A DNA stretch of 64,000 nucleotides from Paenibacillus typhae. Its GTDB lineage: Bacteria; Bacillota; Bacilli; Paenibacillales; Paenibacillaceae. Within the stretch, counting starts at the first letter, position 1. Each line of letters starts with the position of its first letter. The notes beneath the pieces were generated by a model that did not search any database, was not told the origin of the DNA, and saw only the letters and a program-made list of their open reading frames with translations. The stretch spans positions 186,001 through 250,000 of the forward strand of contig NZ_FNDX01000006.1 of the NCBI RefSeq assembly GCF_900099765.1, written 5' to 3'. The position numbers and the translations under genes were made by a program. Shown here in pieces: positions 44,094 through 53,144 of this stretch.

Positions 44094-44441
44094 ATGACCC
44101 GAATCCAATATCAGGAATGCATCGATGCTTGTATTAAATGTATGAATGCCTGTAACTACAGCTACGTCTCCAGCCTGAAAGAATATGACCTGGCAGCGCT
44201 ACGCGAGAGCATCCGGCTTGACCGGGAGTGTGCAGATATCTGTTCTTTCGCCGTTCAGGCAATGACCCGGCAGAGCCCGTTTGTCGTTGAAATCCTGCGT
44301 CTGTGCGCGGAGATCTGTGAACGCTGTGCCGACGAGAGCAGCCGGCATATGCAGACACACTGTCAGGAATGCATTGATGCCTGCCGCAGTGCAGCTCTGG
44401 CCTGCCGCCTGATCAGCGGTGCTGTTGAAGTATACGCCTAA
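44094..44441 (+). CDS. DUF326 four-helix bundle copper-binding protein
   Basis: The 115-residue protein is rich in Cys in DUF326 patterns: YQECIDACIKCMNACNYSY at the start, DRECADICS, LCAEICERCADESSRHM, and HCQECIDACRSAALACRLIS at the end. Relatives of the Csp type store Cu(I) inside a four-helix bundle using these Cys side chains. No signal peptide is visible, so it is probably cytosolic. ATG 44094 follows GCAGGAGG. A truncated paralogue is present at 2627. No copper pump is nearby. Confidence 0.9.
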   Translation: MTRIQYQECIDACIKCMNACNYSYVSSLKEYDLAALRESIRLDRECADICSFAVQAMTRQSPFVVEILRLCAEICERCADESSRHMQTHCQECIDACRSAALACRLISGAVEVYA

Positions 44442-44458
44442 TTATCTATAACTTGATA

Positions 44459-44507
44459 GAACCAGACCGCCAGCAGTCCCGACTGCAGCGGATTCTGGTT
44501 TTTTTGT
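44459..44507 (+). terminator. terminator after the DUF326 gene
   Basis: Outer arms AACCAGA and TCTGGTT with an inner GCAGT/ACTGC stem, followed by seven T. Confidence 0.85.
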
Positions 44508-44639
44508 ATGTTCGTTTGCTGGAATCATCTTCACGCAGGAAGGAAGGCGGCGATAATCTGACGAATAGTAGAGAGGATAACAAATTCAGTCACCGGTGAT
44601 AGCCCGGCTGGCAGTATTTTTGTAAGGAGAAATCACCGT

Positions 44640-45563
44640 ATGCATCAACCCCAATCTTTGATCAGCTTGACCGGTGCGACCAAACTATATGGAGGGAGAG
44701 CCGTACTGAATGAGGTTTCCCTCACCATCGGAGCCGGGTCCGCCACAGCCCTGATCGGCCGCAACGGCTCCGGCAAAAGCACACTGCTTGCCGTGCTGGC
44801 CGGGCTCCTGCAGCTCTCATCAGGTATCGTGAAGCGGTCACACCCTAAGCTCAGAATCGGCTATGCCCCCGAGGCTTTTACAGGAATGAAGCTTCCGGCA
44901 GAGCAGTATTTGCGTCACATGGGCAGGATTAGCGGAGCTCCCCCGGCTGAACTGGAGCGTCAGATCACAGAGCTGCTGGAGGCGTTTCATCTTCAGCCGT
45001 TCCGCAAGCAGCCGGTAATCGGCTATTCCAAGGGGATGCTGCAAAAGGTTAACCTGATCCAAAGCCTGCTTGGTGAACCTGAGCTGCTGCTGCTTGACGA
45101 GCCGTTGTCCGGACTTGATCTTCCGGCTCAGCACGTTCTGATTGACCGACTGCAGGAACTGAAGCGGAAAGGGACAGCGCTTGTATTCTCTGTACACGAA
45201 CCGCTGTGTGTGGAAGCGCTGGAAGCGGGAGTGCATGTACTTCAGGCAGGCCGGACGCATATGATTACCAGCGCAGACAAGCTTAGAGAGAAGTCCTCCT
45301 CCTGTCTGGTATGCACGCCTTTGGAGAATCATGAGCAGCAAATCATTACAGGCATGCCCGGTTTTATTGCTGAACAGTCTGTCCATACCACTTTGGCAGG
45401 AAAGTGTACAGAGTGGACTGTCGATACTGCCTATGCGGATGATTTTTTGCGCTATATTCTCCAGCACGGCGGGTCGGTAATCTCTGTTGAGCACCGGAGC
45501 GGCCGTAATCGGCTTGAAGAATGGATGGACCCGAAACGCAGCGGGGAGGAGCATACCGGATGA
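44640..45563 (+). CDS. ABC transporter ATP-binding protein
   Basis: The 307 residues are one ATPase domain with Walker A (LIGRNGSGKSTLL), signature YSKGMLQKVNLIQSLLG (a degenerate LSGGQ) and Walker B LLLLDEPLSGLD, then a C-terminal extension of about 95 residues typical of DrrA/CcmA-like exporters. It pairs with the membrane protein encoded next, whose ATG overlaps this stop. The transported molecule is unknown. The start ATG 44640 follows AAGGAG. Confidence 0.92.
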   Translation: MHQPQSLISLTGATKLYGGRAVLNEVSLTIGAGSATALIGRNGSGKSTLLAVLAGLLQLSSGIVKRSHPKLRIGYAPEAFTGMKLPAEQYLRHMGRISGAPPAELERQITELLEAFHLQPFRKQPVIGYSKGMLQKVNLIQSLLGEPELLLLDEPLSGLDLPAQHVLIDRLQELKRKGTALVFSVHEPLCVEALEAGVHVLQAGRTHMITSADKLREKSSSCLVCTPLENHEQQIITGMPGFIAEQSVHTTLAGKCTEWTVDTAYADDFLRYILQHGGSVISVEHRSGRNRLEEWMDPKRSGEEHTG

Positions 45564-46270
45564 GAGCGCTCATTGCCTATATGCTGAAAAGCTATACGAC
45601 CTCACAACGGTTTTTTGGGCCTGTTGCAGCTGTCGTGATATTATTGCTGTTTCTTTATACATACAAGCCAAACCCTGTAATGGGCAGCTATGCAGCTACC
45701 GGTGTAATTCTGTTCATCGGCTGCGCCTGGATGGGAATCAGCTTTCTTAACCATGAGCAGGCCGTACAGCGGCAGGTCACAATCGTTCATCTGCGCAGCA
45801 GCATAAAGTACAGTCTGGGCGGCATACTGACGCTGGCTTTGCTTACAGTGGCGCTTGCATTGCTGATGGTGGTTTATCCGCTCTTGACCGGGAGCTTTGC
45901 TGAGCCGGCCGGATTATACCGGGTGACGGTCGCATTCACCGGACATCTGCTGCTGGGTATGCTCGGAGTCTCCATTTCACTGTTTCTGCAGGCTTCCTGG
46001 GTTCCCAAAAGCAGCTATGCCACCGGCCTGCTCCTGATCATCCTGATTTTGTCCATTAGCGGACTGAAGCTGGCTGAACTCATTCCCGGCCCGGTTGTGC
46101 CGGTGCTGCTGCCTCCTGCGGCGCTGTTAATGAATGCACTGATGAAGACAGATGAATGGTCGATGCCAGCGGTGCTGGGGACATTTGCCCATGCACTAAT
46201 TTACATATTGCTGCTCTGCGGAGTGTATTTGTACCGCTCCGGACGCATGGATTATGGCAGGCATTTGTGA
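45560..46270 (+). CDS. ABC transporter membrane protein
   Basis: The 236-residue protein has about six membrane helices and no enzyme motifs. It starts at ATG 45560 within ATGA, overlapping the ATPase stop, with GGGGAGGAG upstream, so the two form one exporter-like complex. I do not recognise a named substrate family. A small HEPN-like gene follows 38 bases later and may belong to the same transcript. Confidence 0.85.
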   Translation: MRALIAYMLKSYTTSQRFFGPVAAVVILLLFLYTYKPNPVMGSYAATGVILFIGCAWMGISFLNHEQAVQRQVTIVHLRSSIKYSLGGILTLALLTVALALLMVVYPLLTGSFAEPAGLYRVTVAFTGHLLLGMLGVSISLFLQASWVPKSSYATGLLLIILILSISGLKLAELIPGPVVPVLLPPAALLMNALMKTDEWSMPAVLGTFAHALIYILLLCGVYLYRSGRMDYGRHL

Positions 46271-46308
46271 GAGAATAGATCAATAAAGAGAGAACAGCGG
46301 GAGGAAAG

Positions 46309-46776
46309 ATGAAGGATACACAAATACCGGAGAGTGAACAATCCAAAGAGTTATTTGCTTATTTCGGACTGGCAGTCTATTATTGTCAGGCTTTGGAACA
46401 GCAGCTGACCAATCTGCTGCTGCTCACAAAGCTGTCTCAGGGAAAAACGCCTACAGAAGCAGATCTAGCTGATTTGTATCAGCGCAAACTCAGCAGTTCA
46501 CTCGGCCAGCTCATCAAAGAAATCCAGCATCATTTTCCCTTCTCGGAAGAAGAGACGAATCAGCTGCAGGCTGTATGGAAGCAGCGTAATCATATTGTCC
46601 ACGATTATTTCAAGGAGCGCATCCAGGAGACCTTTACTCCGGCAGGCAGGGCGCATATGATCCGTGAGCTGAAACGGTTCAAGAATAAGGCCAGCAGACT
46701 GGAAATCAAGCTGCAGGGATACTGCACGGAAATGTATGCCAAGCTGGGGCTGGAAGAGGAGCAGTTCGTTGAATAG
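46309..46776 (+). CDS. hypothetical HEPN-like helical protein
   Basis: The 155-residue protein is predicted to be all helical. Its end of the second half has VWKQRNHIVHDYFKERIQ, where Arg93 and His98 form an R-x4-H motif like that of HEPN ribonucleases and their inactive relatives. It has no membrane segment. The ATG follows GGGAGGAAAG. It lies 38 bases after an ABC transporter gene and just before a perfect 18-bp terminator. No MNT nucleotidyltransferase antitoxin is adjacent, so a toxin-antitoxin role is not supported; the family assignment itself is tentative. Confidence 0.55.
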   Translation: MKDTQIPESEQSKELFAYFGLAVYYCQALEQQLTNLLLLTKLSQGKTPTEADLADLYQRKLSSSLGQLIKEIQHHFPFSEEETNQLQAVWKQRNHIVHDYFKERIQETFTPAGRAHMIRELKRFKNKASRLEIKLQGYCTEMYAKLGLEEEQFVE

Positions 46777-46799
46777 AACAGGCGGGCAAGGCTATCAGT

Positions 46800-46847
46800 A
46801 AAGACTCACAATACACAGCATCTCCTGTGTATTGTGAGTCTTTTGCG
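46800..46847 (+). terminator. very strong terminator after the HEPN-like gene
   Basis: Perfect 18-bp arms, AAGACTCACAATACACAG and its complement, around CATCTC, followed by TTTT. Confidence 0.93.
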
Positions 46848-46867
46848 GTTGTTATGATGCTGACCTA

Positions 46868-48151
46868 TTAATCAGTCCTGCTATTGCACAGATTGTGGAC
46901 AGCCTCCTCCAGCAGCCCGAGTCCGCCTGTGCGGACGGTCTCCGGAGAAAAGGCGACGCTGCCGGCTCTATTGCAGCGTGCCAGACTGGCGATTGCGCCG
47001 GCAAGCGCCGGGATCATTCCGGCGTTCAGGGCTTCGCCGGGCTCCCACCACCAGCGGAGAATGCTCAGGACTCCGGTTTTCTTGTTCATGACCGGCTCCA
47101 GCCGGGCAATAAACCGGTCGCCGAATAGAAGAGGCAGTACATAATAGCCGTATTCCCGATCTGCAGCCGGCTTGTACACCTCCCAGCGGTACTGGAAGCC
47201 GAACAGCTGGCGGATCAGCTCCCTGTCCCACAGGAGATTATCGAGCGGAGCGAGCACAGCGGCGAATCCGCCTTGCTCCGCAGCCTCTGCAGAACCGTCC
47301 CCGTCCGAAGCATCCCCGGCCAGTACAGCCCCAAGTCCGGGAGCATCCGCCGTCCGCATATACAGCGGCAGCTTCACATCCTCTACACGCACCTCACGGA
47401 TGCTGTCATTCCGCAGCAGCCGTTCCACAGCAGCCGTTCTTTCCTTGCTCTTTAACCCGGAAATGCCCAGCCAGCCGTCACCGGATTTGTTCCACTGCAG
47501 GCCAAGGCTGCCGATCCGCCGCAGCACATACCAGTCGTGGTACTGCTCCTCCAGCGGATTCGGCTCCCCGGCACGTAGCAGATGCTCCGGCAGCAGCCTG
47601 GCCGTGAAATCGTAATAACGGCGGGTATGCACCCGGTGGTGGACGGACACTTCACCCCGGAAATACATCGTTTCCAGCGCGGCACGGGTCACTCTGGCCG
47701 GAGCCCAGGCCCAGTTCATCTTCTCCTTGCCTTCCAGATCAAGTGAGGAGAGGGGGCCGCGGGCTTCAAGGGCTTCCCGCACCTGCTCCATCGTCTTCAG
47801 GAGCAGTTCGTCGCCATTATGCCTTGCTGCTGCGGCCTCCCGCCTGCGGCTGAAATATGGCCAGTCCTCTGTGCAATAGATGGACATGTTCTTGTCCCAG
47901 CCGTCAATCAGCAGCCGGTCCGTGTACAGCAGCTCATTTGCCATGGCGGGAACAAAATCCGGAATCCGCGCCTGGAGCACCAGCTCGTGATTGTGCCCGG
48001 CAATGCTGAGCGGGTCATACTGGATGCAGCCGACATGGCGGACATACTGAAAAATCCCTGTCTTTCCGCCCGGCAGCATACCGGGAACGAGTCTTTGGTG
48101 CTGCAGCAGAAACCGTCTGGCCTGCTGCTTGCTAAGTGAATAGGTAATCAT
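46868..48151 (-). CDS. YcaQ/AlkX-like DNA glycosylase family protein (HTH_42)
   Basis: The 427-residue protein matches the winged-helix YcaQ family, whose E. coli member unhooks DNA interstrand crosslinks. The catalytic-type Q-aromatic-D motif of the YcaQ group is present as QYD at about residues 44-46 (CIQYDPLSIAGHNHEL). Other signatures are DGWDKNMSIY and, near the end, ILRWWWEPGE. ATG 48151 follows GGGGTGG and is preferred over GTG 48160. A Gly/Asp/Ala-rich insert (about residues 275-292) is likely a disordered loop. It probably protects against alkylating or crosslinking agents; the substrate is inferred. Confidence 0.85.
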   Translation of the reverse strand: MITYSLSKQQARRFLLQHQRLVPGMLPGGKTGIFQYVRHVGCIQYDPLSIAGHNHELVLQARIPDFVPAMANELLYTDRLLIDGWDKNMSIYCTEDWPYFSRRREAAAARHNGDELLLKTMEQVREALEARGPLSSLDLEGKEKMNWAWAPARVTRAALETMYFRGEVSVHHRVHTRRYYDFTARLLPEHLLRAGEPNPLEEQYHDWYVLRRIGSLGLQWNKSGDGWLGISGLKSKERTAAVERLLRNDSIREVRVEDVKLPLYMRTADAPGLGAVLAGDASDGDGSAEAAEQGGFAAVLAPLDNLLWDRELIRQLFGFQYRWEVYKPAADREYGYYVLPLLFGDRFIARLEPVMNKKTGVLSILRWWWEPGEALNAGMIPALAGAIASLARCNRAGSVAFSPETVRTGGLGLLEEAVHNLCNSRTD

Positions 48152-48218
48152 GGTTACCACCCCGTTCTTATGTATTATTTTTCATTATATAGAACGGATG
48201 TTCTGCGTTCAAGTATAG

Positions 48219-48253
48219 AAAACCCCTGGCAGCCTAAGCGCCGCCAGGGGGTG
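48219..48253 (-). terminator. terminator of the heterodimeric ABC exporter operon
   Basis: Arms CCCCTGGC and GCCAGGGG, with TTTTC following on the minus strand. Confidence 0.82.
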
Positions 48254-48264
48254 TATTGAACTCT

Positions 48265-50346
48265 TTAGCTGTGCTTCAGCGAGGGCTGCAGAACAGCTGC
48301 AGGCTTAGCCGGCGCAGCAGCATCAGCAGCCTGTGCAGCACCAGCTCCAAGCTGCAGCTGGTACATCCGGTAGTAGCGGCCTTCCAGCGCCATCAGCTCC
48401 TCGTGGCTGCCGCGCTCCACAATCTCGCCGTGATGCAGCACGAGAATCTGGTCTGCACTGCGGATCGTCGATAAGCGGTGGGCGATGATGAAGGTGGTCC
48501 GGCCTTTCTTCAGCACCTCCAGCGCGTCCTGGATAAGGCTCTCGGTCTCCGTATCAATATTGGAGGTCGCTTCATCCAGAATGAGAATCGCCGGATCGAA
48601 CGAGAGCGCCCGGGCGAAGGAGATCAGCTGGCGCTGTCCGGCGGACAGCGTGCTGCCTTTTTCCACTACCGGCTCGTCGAAGCCCTGCGGCAGGTGGGCC
48701 AGCAGCTTATCCGCCCCGACCTCACGCAGCGCGCGTTCCACCCGTTCCCGGCTGATCCGTTCATCGCCAAGACTGACGTTGGACGCGATGGTACCGGTGA
48801 AGAGATAAGGGTCCTGCAGCACGATCCCCATATGGCTGCGCAGCCACTGCTTGGGAATGGAGGTGACCTCCTGGCCGTCAATCGTAATGCTGCCGCGCTG
48901 CGGATCATAGAAGCGGAACAGCAGATTGATGATCGAGCTTTTGCCCGAGCCGGTGTGCCCGACCAGAGCTACTGTCTCGCCCGGACGCGCCTCGAAGGAA
49001 ATGTCCTTCAGCACGAAATCTTTTTTGTAGGCAAAGGATACGTTGTTGAATTCGACCTTGCCCTTGTAACGCGGCATTGAGCCGTCAGTCACAGCTTCGC
49101 CGGGTTCATCCATCAGGGTAAACACACGGCCTGCGGAGACCATCGAGCTGTCCAGATTCGCGAGCTGGTTGACCATACCGGTAATCGGCTGGAACATCCG
49201 TCCCAGTACATCAACAAAGGCATACAGCACGCCCAGTGATACAAAGGTCGATCCGCCAAGGCTGCCGAAGCCGAAGTACCATAGCACCAGCACAAAGGAA
49301 AGGTTACGCAGCGTATTCACCAGATTGTGTGAGGTCAGCGCGTTCAGGTTCAGCATTTTGTTCTGATACTTCATATAATCATCATTCAGATATTCGAATT
49401 CTTCGCGGCTCTGCTTCTGGCGGCGGAAAATCCGGATAATCGACATCCCCTGGATGGATTCATTGATAATGGCATTAATCTCACTAAGACGCGAGCGGAT
49501 GATGGTATTGTATTTGGTTGCCACCTTCCGGTACAGCACGATCCAGAGAACGATAATCGGTACGATGAACAAGCTGATCAGGCCAAGCTTGACATCGAGC
49601 AGAAAGAGGGCAATGTACACCCCGGTGATATTAATAATTCCTGTAAAAAAGTTGGACAGCACGGCAATGAACAGGTCCTTGACGGCTTCTGTATCATTGG
49701 TGACCCGTGAGACAACCTTGCCCGCAGGCAAATTGTCAAAAAAGTACACCGGCAGCCGCTGGATATGTGCGTATACATCGGTTCGCAGCTTGCGGATGAC
49801 CTGGTTGGCTGACGACTGCAGCCAGTAGGTTTTGCCGAATTCGGCCAGGATCGAGATGACCAGGAAGACCGCATACAGTCCTACCAGCTCATAAATCCCG
49901 GGAAACTCCGGCTTGTAAAAAGCAAATACCTCATCCGCGGACAGCTTCACGGCAGGGTAAGCAGAGATTTCATCCCCGTATTTGATCTCCAGCATCCCGT
50001 CCTTAAATGAACGTTCGCCATCAGCCTGTGCAACCGCCTCATTGATGAAATAAAAGCTTCTGCCTGACTGCAGCAGCCGGACCTCCTGGCCCTTGGCTTC
50101 ACCCTCGGCAAAGCGGTCGCCGCGTTTGTAATAATTGCTGTTATACTCAGCGGCCTCTTCAGAGGATGCCGTCTGGAAGTAGGGCTGCTCGATGCCGAGC
50201 AGATGGTTGTCGATCATATTTTTGGCGATAAACGGGCCGGCCAGCTCGGCGGCCACGCCGATGGTAAGCAGCAGAAGGGCTGCGATAAAGGTTTTTTTGG
50301 CAGTCAGTGCATACTGCAGCAGGCGTTTGCCTGTACTCTGTGTCAA
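48265..50346 (-). CDS. ABC exporter half-transporter, BmrD/YheH-like
   Basis: The 693 residues have six membrane helices and an ATPase domain with Walker A (VGHTGSGKSSIINLL), signature (STLSAGQRQLIS, LSAGQ in place of LSGGQ) and Walker B (ILILDEATSNID). An extracytoplasmic insert of about 100 residues lies between helices 1 and 2, as in B. subtilis YheH/BmrD. It pairs with the upstream ATPase gene to make a heterodimeric drug exporter. GTG 50355 overlaps the AGGAGG site, so TTG 50346 is the better start. A Pro/Ala-rich tail ends the protein. Confidence 0.9.
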   Translation of the reverse strand: MTQSTGKRLLQYALTAKKTFIAALLLLTIGVAAELAGPFIAKNMIDNHLLGIEQPYFQTASSEEAAEYNSNYYKRGDRFAEGEAKGQEVRLLQSGRSFYFINEAVAQADGERSFKDGMLEIKYGDEISAYPAVKLSADEVFAFYKPEFPGIYELVGLYAVFLVISILAEFGKTYWLQSSANQVIRKLRTDVYAHIQRLPVYFFDNLPAGKVVSRVTNDTEAVKDLFIAVLSNFFTGIINITGVYIALFLLDVKLGLISLFIVPIIVLWIVLYRKVATKYNTIIRSRLSEINAIINESIQGMSIIRIFRRQKQSREEFEYLNDDYMKYQNKMLNLNALTSHNLVNTLRNLSFVLVLWYFGFGSLGGSTFVSLGVLYAFVDVLGRMFQPITGMVNQLANLDSSMVSAGRVFTLMDEPGEAVTDGSMPRYKGKVEFNNVSFAYKKDFVLKDISFEARPGETVALVGHTGSGKSSIINLLFRFYDPQRGSITIDGQEVTSIPKQWLRSHMGIVLQDPYLFTGTIASNVSLGDERISRERVERALREVGADKLLAHLPQGFDEPVVEKGSTLSAGQRQLISFARALSFDPAILILDEATSNIDTETESLIQDALEVLKKGRTTFIIAHRLSTIRSADQILVLHHGEIVERGSHEELMALEGRYYRMYQLQLGAGAAQAADAAAPAKPAAVLQPSLKHS

Positions 50347-50428
50347 CGGTGACACCTCCTAAAGGGTTATTAAGTCCCGGTTAAAAAATCTGGTTTAAAA
50401 TATTGGATAAGCCAACCGGCATCCGCGG

Positions 50429-52177
50429 TTATTCCCCGCTCAGATTGTTCTCCACCTGCTGGCGGTCAAACTGCTCACGGTACCAGCCGTTCATCTCCAG
50501 CAATTCCTGGTGAGTGCCGCGCTCAATAATATGCCCATTATCCAGCACCAGAATCAAATCGGCGTGCTCGACGGCAGAGAGGCGGTGGGTGGAGATCAGG
50601 GTCGTTTTGCCGGCGCGCTCCTCGCGGATATTATCAATGATCCGGGCTTCGGTGCGTGCGTCAACGGCTGACAGGGCATCGTCCAGAATCAGAATCTCAG
50701 GGTTCGCGATAAAAGCTCTGGAGATCGAGACGCGCTGCTTCTGGCCCCCGGAGAGGGAGACGCCGCGTTCGCCGACCAGTGTATCCAGGCCGTCGGATAA
50801 GGTGCCGAGGTCGTTCTGGAACGCTGCGGCCGTAATGGCCTGCATAATGCGTTCATCACTGGCCTTGTCATAGCCGAACTGGATATTCTCACGGACCGAT
50901 TTGGAGAACAGAATTTGCTCCTGCGGAACGTAGCCCATCCAGCTGTGCAGCTTGTCGAGAGCAATACTCTCAATCGGAACATCTGCAATCCGGATATCCC
51001 CTTTGCCGGTTGGATATTCATGAAGCAGCTGCTTCAGCAGTGTGGATTTGCCGCTGCCGGTGCGTCCGACTACCCCCAGCGTCTGGCCCTGGGACAGGGA
51101 GAAGCTGACTCCGCTCAGATTATCAATGGTGGAGGTAGGATAACGGAACGTTACATCCTTGAAATCGATCCGGGTTGGCTGGGCTACCGCTACCGGGCTG
51201 GCGACATCGGCCACATCCGGACGGGTATTCGTTGTTTCGTCGATCCGCTCCAGTGAAGCGCCGCCGCGCTGCATGATGTTGATCAGCTCACCGATGGCGA
51301 ACATCGGCCAGACGATCATTCCCAGGTACATATTAAAGGAGACTAGGTCGCCCAGTGTAATCTGATTTCGGAATACGAGATAAATGCCATATGTAAGTGC
51401 AATGATATAGCTGAGGCCTACACAGAAACGGATGGTCGGTTCAAAAAAGGCATCTACACGGGCAACCGCCATATTTTTGCGGTACACATCTTCAGTAATG
51501 TCGGCAAATCGCTTCTCGTCCAGCCGCTCCTGCACATAAGCGCGGATAACGCGAATCCCGGATACGGATTCCAGCACTTGGTCATTCATATCCCCGAAGG
51601 CATCCTGGGCCAGACTGTAACGGTCGTGAATCGCTTTGCCGTAGAAAATCATCGCGATTGCGATCAGCGGCAGCGGCAGCACCGCAGCAAGCGTCAGCTT
51701 CCAGCTGACCAGAAAGCCCATTGCCAGCAGGACGACACTAAGATAGACAGTGGAGTCCACGAGCGTCAGCATTCCGAAGCCGACGGTGGTCGCCACGGCG
51801 CGGATATCATTGGTGGCGCGGGCCATCAGGTCGCCGGTGCGGTTTTTTTCAAAGAAAGAAGGGGTCATCGTCATCAGATGGTTCATGAACCGGGAACGCA
51901 GCAGCCGCTCGACCAGGTTGGAGCCGCCGAACAGCTTATGCATCCAGACATAAGTGATCCAGTAAATAATCAGCATCATCACGGTGATTGCGCCGATGTA
52001 CTTCAGCAGTGACCCTGTGGTGATGGAGCCGCGGACAATTTCGTCGATAGCGTTGCCAAGCAGACGGGGCGGCAGCAGCTCTAATACACCTACTACAATT
52101 AGCAAAATCAGGCCGATAGAATAGCGCCTTTTCTCCCGGCGGAAAAACCAGCCGAGATCACGGAGTACGGAGAACAA
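50429..52177 (-). CDS. ABC exporter half-transporter, BmrC/YheI-like
   Basis: The 582 residues have a six-helix membrane domain (WFFRREKRRYSIGLILLIVV at the start) and an ATPase domain with Walker A (VGRTGSGKSTLLKQLL), signature VSLSGGQKQRVSISRAF and Walker B (ILILDDALSAVD). Asp replaces the catalytic Glu after Walker B (LDDALS), marking a degenerate ATP site. This is known for BmrC-type subunits, with the partner keeping the active Glu. TTG 52177 is the start after GGAAGGG. It lies 82 bases ahead of its partner. A terminator-like hairpin sits in its leader. Confidence 0.9.
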   Translation of the reverse strand: MFSVLRDLGWFFRREKRRYSIGLILLIVVGVLELLPPRLLGNAIDEIVRGSITTGSLLKYIGAITVMMLIIYWITYVWMHKLFGGSNLVERLLRSRFMNHLMTMTPSFFEKNRTGDLMARATNDIRAVATTVGFGMLTLVDSTVYLSVVLLAMGFLVSWKLTLAAVLPLPLIAIAMIFYGKAIHDRYSLAQDAFGDMNDQVLESVSGIRVIRAYVQERLDEKRFADITEDVYRKNMAVARVDAFFEPTIRFCVGLSYIIALTYGIYLVFRNQITLGDLVSFNMYLGMIVWPMFAIGELINIMQRGGASLERIDETTNTRPDVADVASPVAVAQPTRIDFKDVTFRYPTSTIDNLSGVSFSLSQGQTLGVVGRTGSGKSTLLKQLLHEYPTGKGDIRIADVPIESIALDKLHSWMGYVPQEQILFSKSVRENIQFGYDKASDERIMQAITAAAFQNDLGTLSDGLDTLVGERGVSLSGGQKQRVSISRAFIANPEILILDDALSAVDARTEARIIDNIREERAGKTTLISTHRLSAVEHADLILVLDNGHIIERGTHQELLEMNGWYREQFDRQQVENNLSGE

Positions 52178-52703
52178 GGGTAATCCCTTCCTTTCGTGTT
52201 TGGGGTGTCGTTGTCGGTTTGTGAATGTGTCTTAGAATGATGATGACAATAGCGGATGTCTATTAACAGCATGCAAAAAGGCATACCCTCCGTTAAACGG
52301 ATGATATGCCTGTAAGATACAGTGATAATCATGTCCACGGTGCTTTGCAGCAGCACAGAAGACATGGAAGAGACTTACCTGGCTAAATTCAGGTACGGTG
52401 GATGTACTTGATTCAGCAGGTTTCCACTATTCGGGCTGCTTCGGTATGAGGTTGTGTATAGTCGCCGACAAAAAAGTTATAATCAACTGGTACAATGGTC
52501 AACACCGAAATCACCCTTTCGCTCATTTTTGGTAATTACTTCAAGACGCTTCGTATGTTCAGAGTTTATCATCAGTCTCTGAACAATGTCAAATAGAATT
52601 TTGAACAATTTGCGAAGACGGAGTATCATAGATAAGGAACGGCTGATTTGGAATACCGCCGGCTTATAGTATGATATACAGAAACGGAGGTGCACTAACA
52701 CAA
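52178..52703 (-). promoter_or_regulatory. leader of the BmrCD-like operon with a terminator hairpin; HesB-gene promoter
   Basis: On the minus strand a terminator stands at 52274-52311: GGCATA/TATGCC outer arms, CCGT/ACGG inner arms and TTTTT, 97 bases ahead of the exporter start. A small hairpin (TACCTG/CAGGTA) lies upstream at about 52377-52396. A frame from ATG 52365 runs through the terminator into the exporter gene but has a poor ribosome-binding site. B. subtilis bmrCD is controlled by a translated leader (bmrB) and such a terminator, so attenuation is plausible. On the plus strand TTGGAA and TATGAT at 52648-52675 may drive the HesB-like gene. Confidence 0.55.
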
Positions 52704-53021
52704 ATGGATATGACAATTAGTCCGGAGGCGGCAGCCTGGTTCAAGAAGGAACTTAACCTGAAGAACGGGGACTCTATTCGTTTATTTCCGCGTTACAGCT
52801 CGGGCGGAGGACTGCATCCCGGATTTTCACTGGGTATTGCTACGGAACCACCCGCGCGTCCTGCAGCAGAGGCGGAGCAGGGAGGCCTGATTTTTTATAT
52901 GGAGGAGCAGGATCTCTGGTATATGGAGGGCTACAGCCTGTCTATTAATTATGTCGCTGCCGAGGATGATATCGAGTATGTGTATCAGCCGCTGAGCGCG
53001 GCGGGTCAGGCTAAGGAGTAG
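52704..53021 (+). CDS. HesB/YneR-type iron-sulfur family protein
   Basis: The 105-residue protein has the HesB-like beta fold of the YneR group: ISPEAAAWFKKELNLKNGDS, then IRLFPRYSSGGGLHPGFSLG and a C-terminal YEYVYQPL-like end. It lacks the three conserved Cys of A-type Fe-S carriers, as the YneR group often does, so a scaffold role is doubtful. ATG 52704 is 13 bases after GGAGGTG, slightly far; the frame is open to 52671. Single gene with its own promoter-like sequence. Confidence 0.72.
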   Translation: MDMTISPEAAAWFKKELNLKNGDSIRLFPRYSSGGGLHPGFSLGIATEPPARPAAEAEQGGLIFYMEEQDLWYMEGYSLSINYVAAEDDIEYVYQPLSAAGQAKE

Positions 53022-53074
53022 CCTTTGCTGCCTGAAGCGGGCTGGCTGGAGCCAGCTGCAGTCTGAAGGGCGGC

Positions 53075-53118
53075 CTGCACAAAAAGCCCCTGCCGGGCGG
53101 CAGGGGCTTTTTGTGCAG
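53075..53118. terminator. bidirectional terminator
   Basis: Long perfect arms CTGCACAAAAAGCCCCTGCC and its complement around GGGC. The A and T runs inside the arms give T-tracts on both strands. It serves the convergent HesB-like gene and the gene at 53145. Confidence 0.9.
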
Positions 53119-53144
53119 TGGCGGGTAAGTATAAGATAGCCGTT

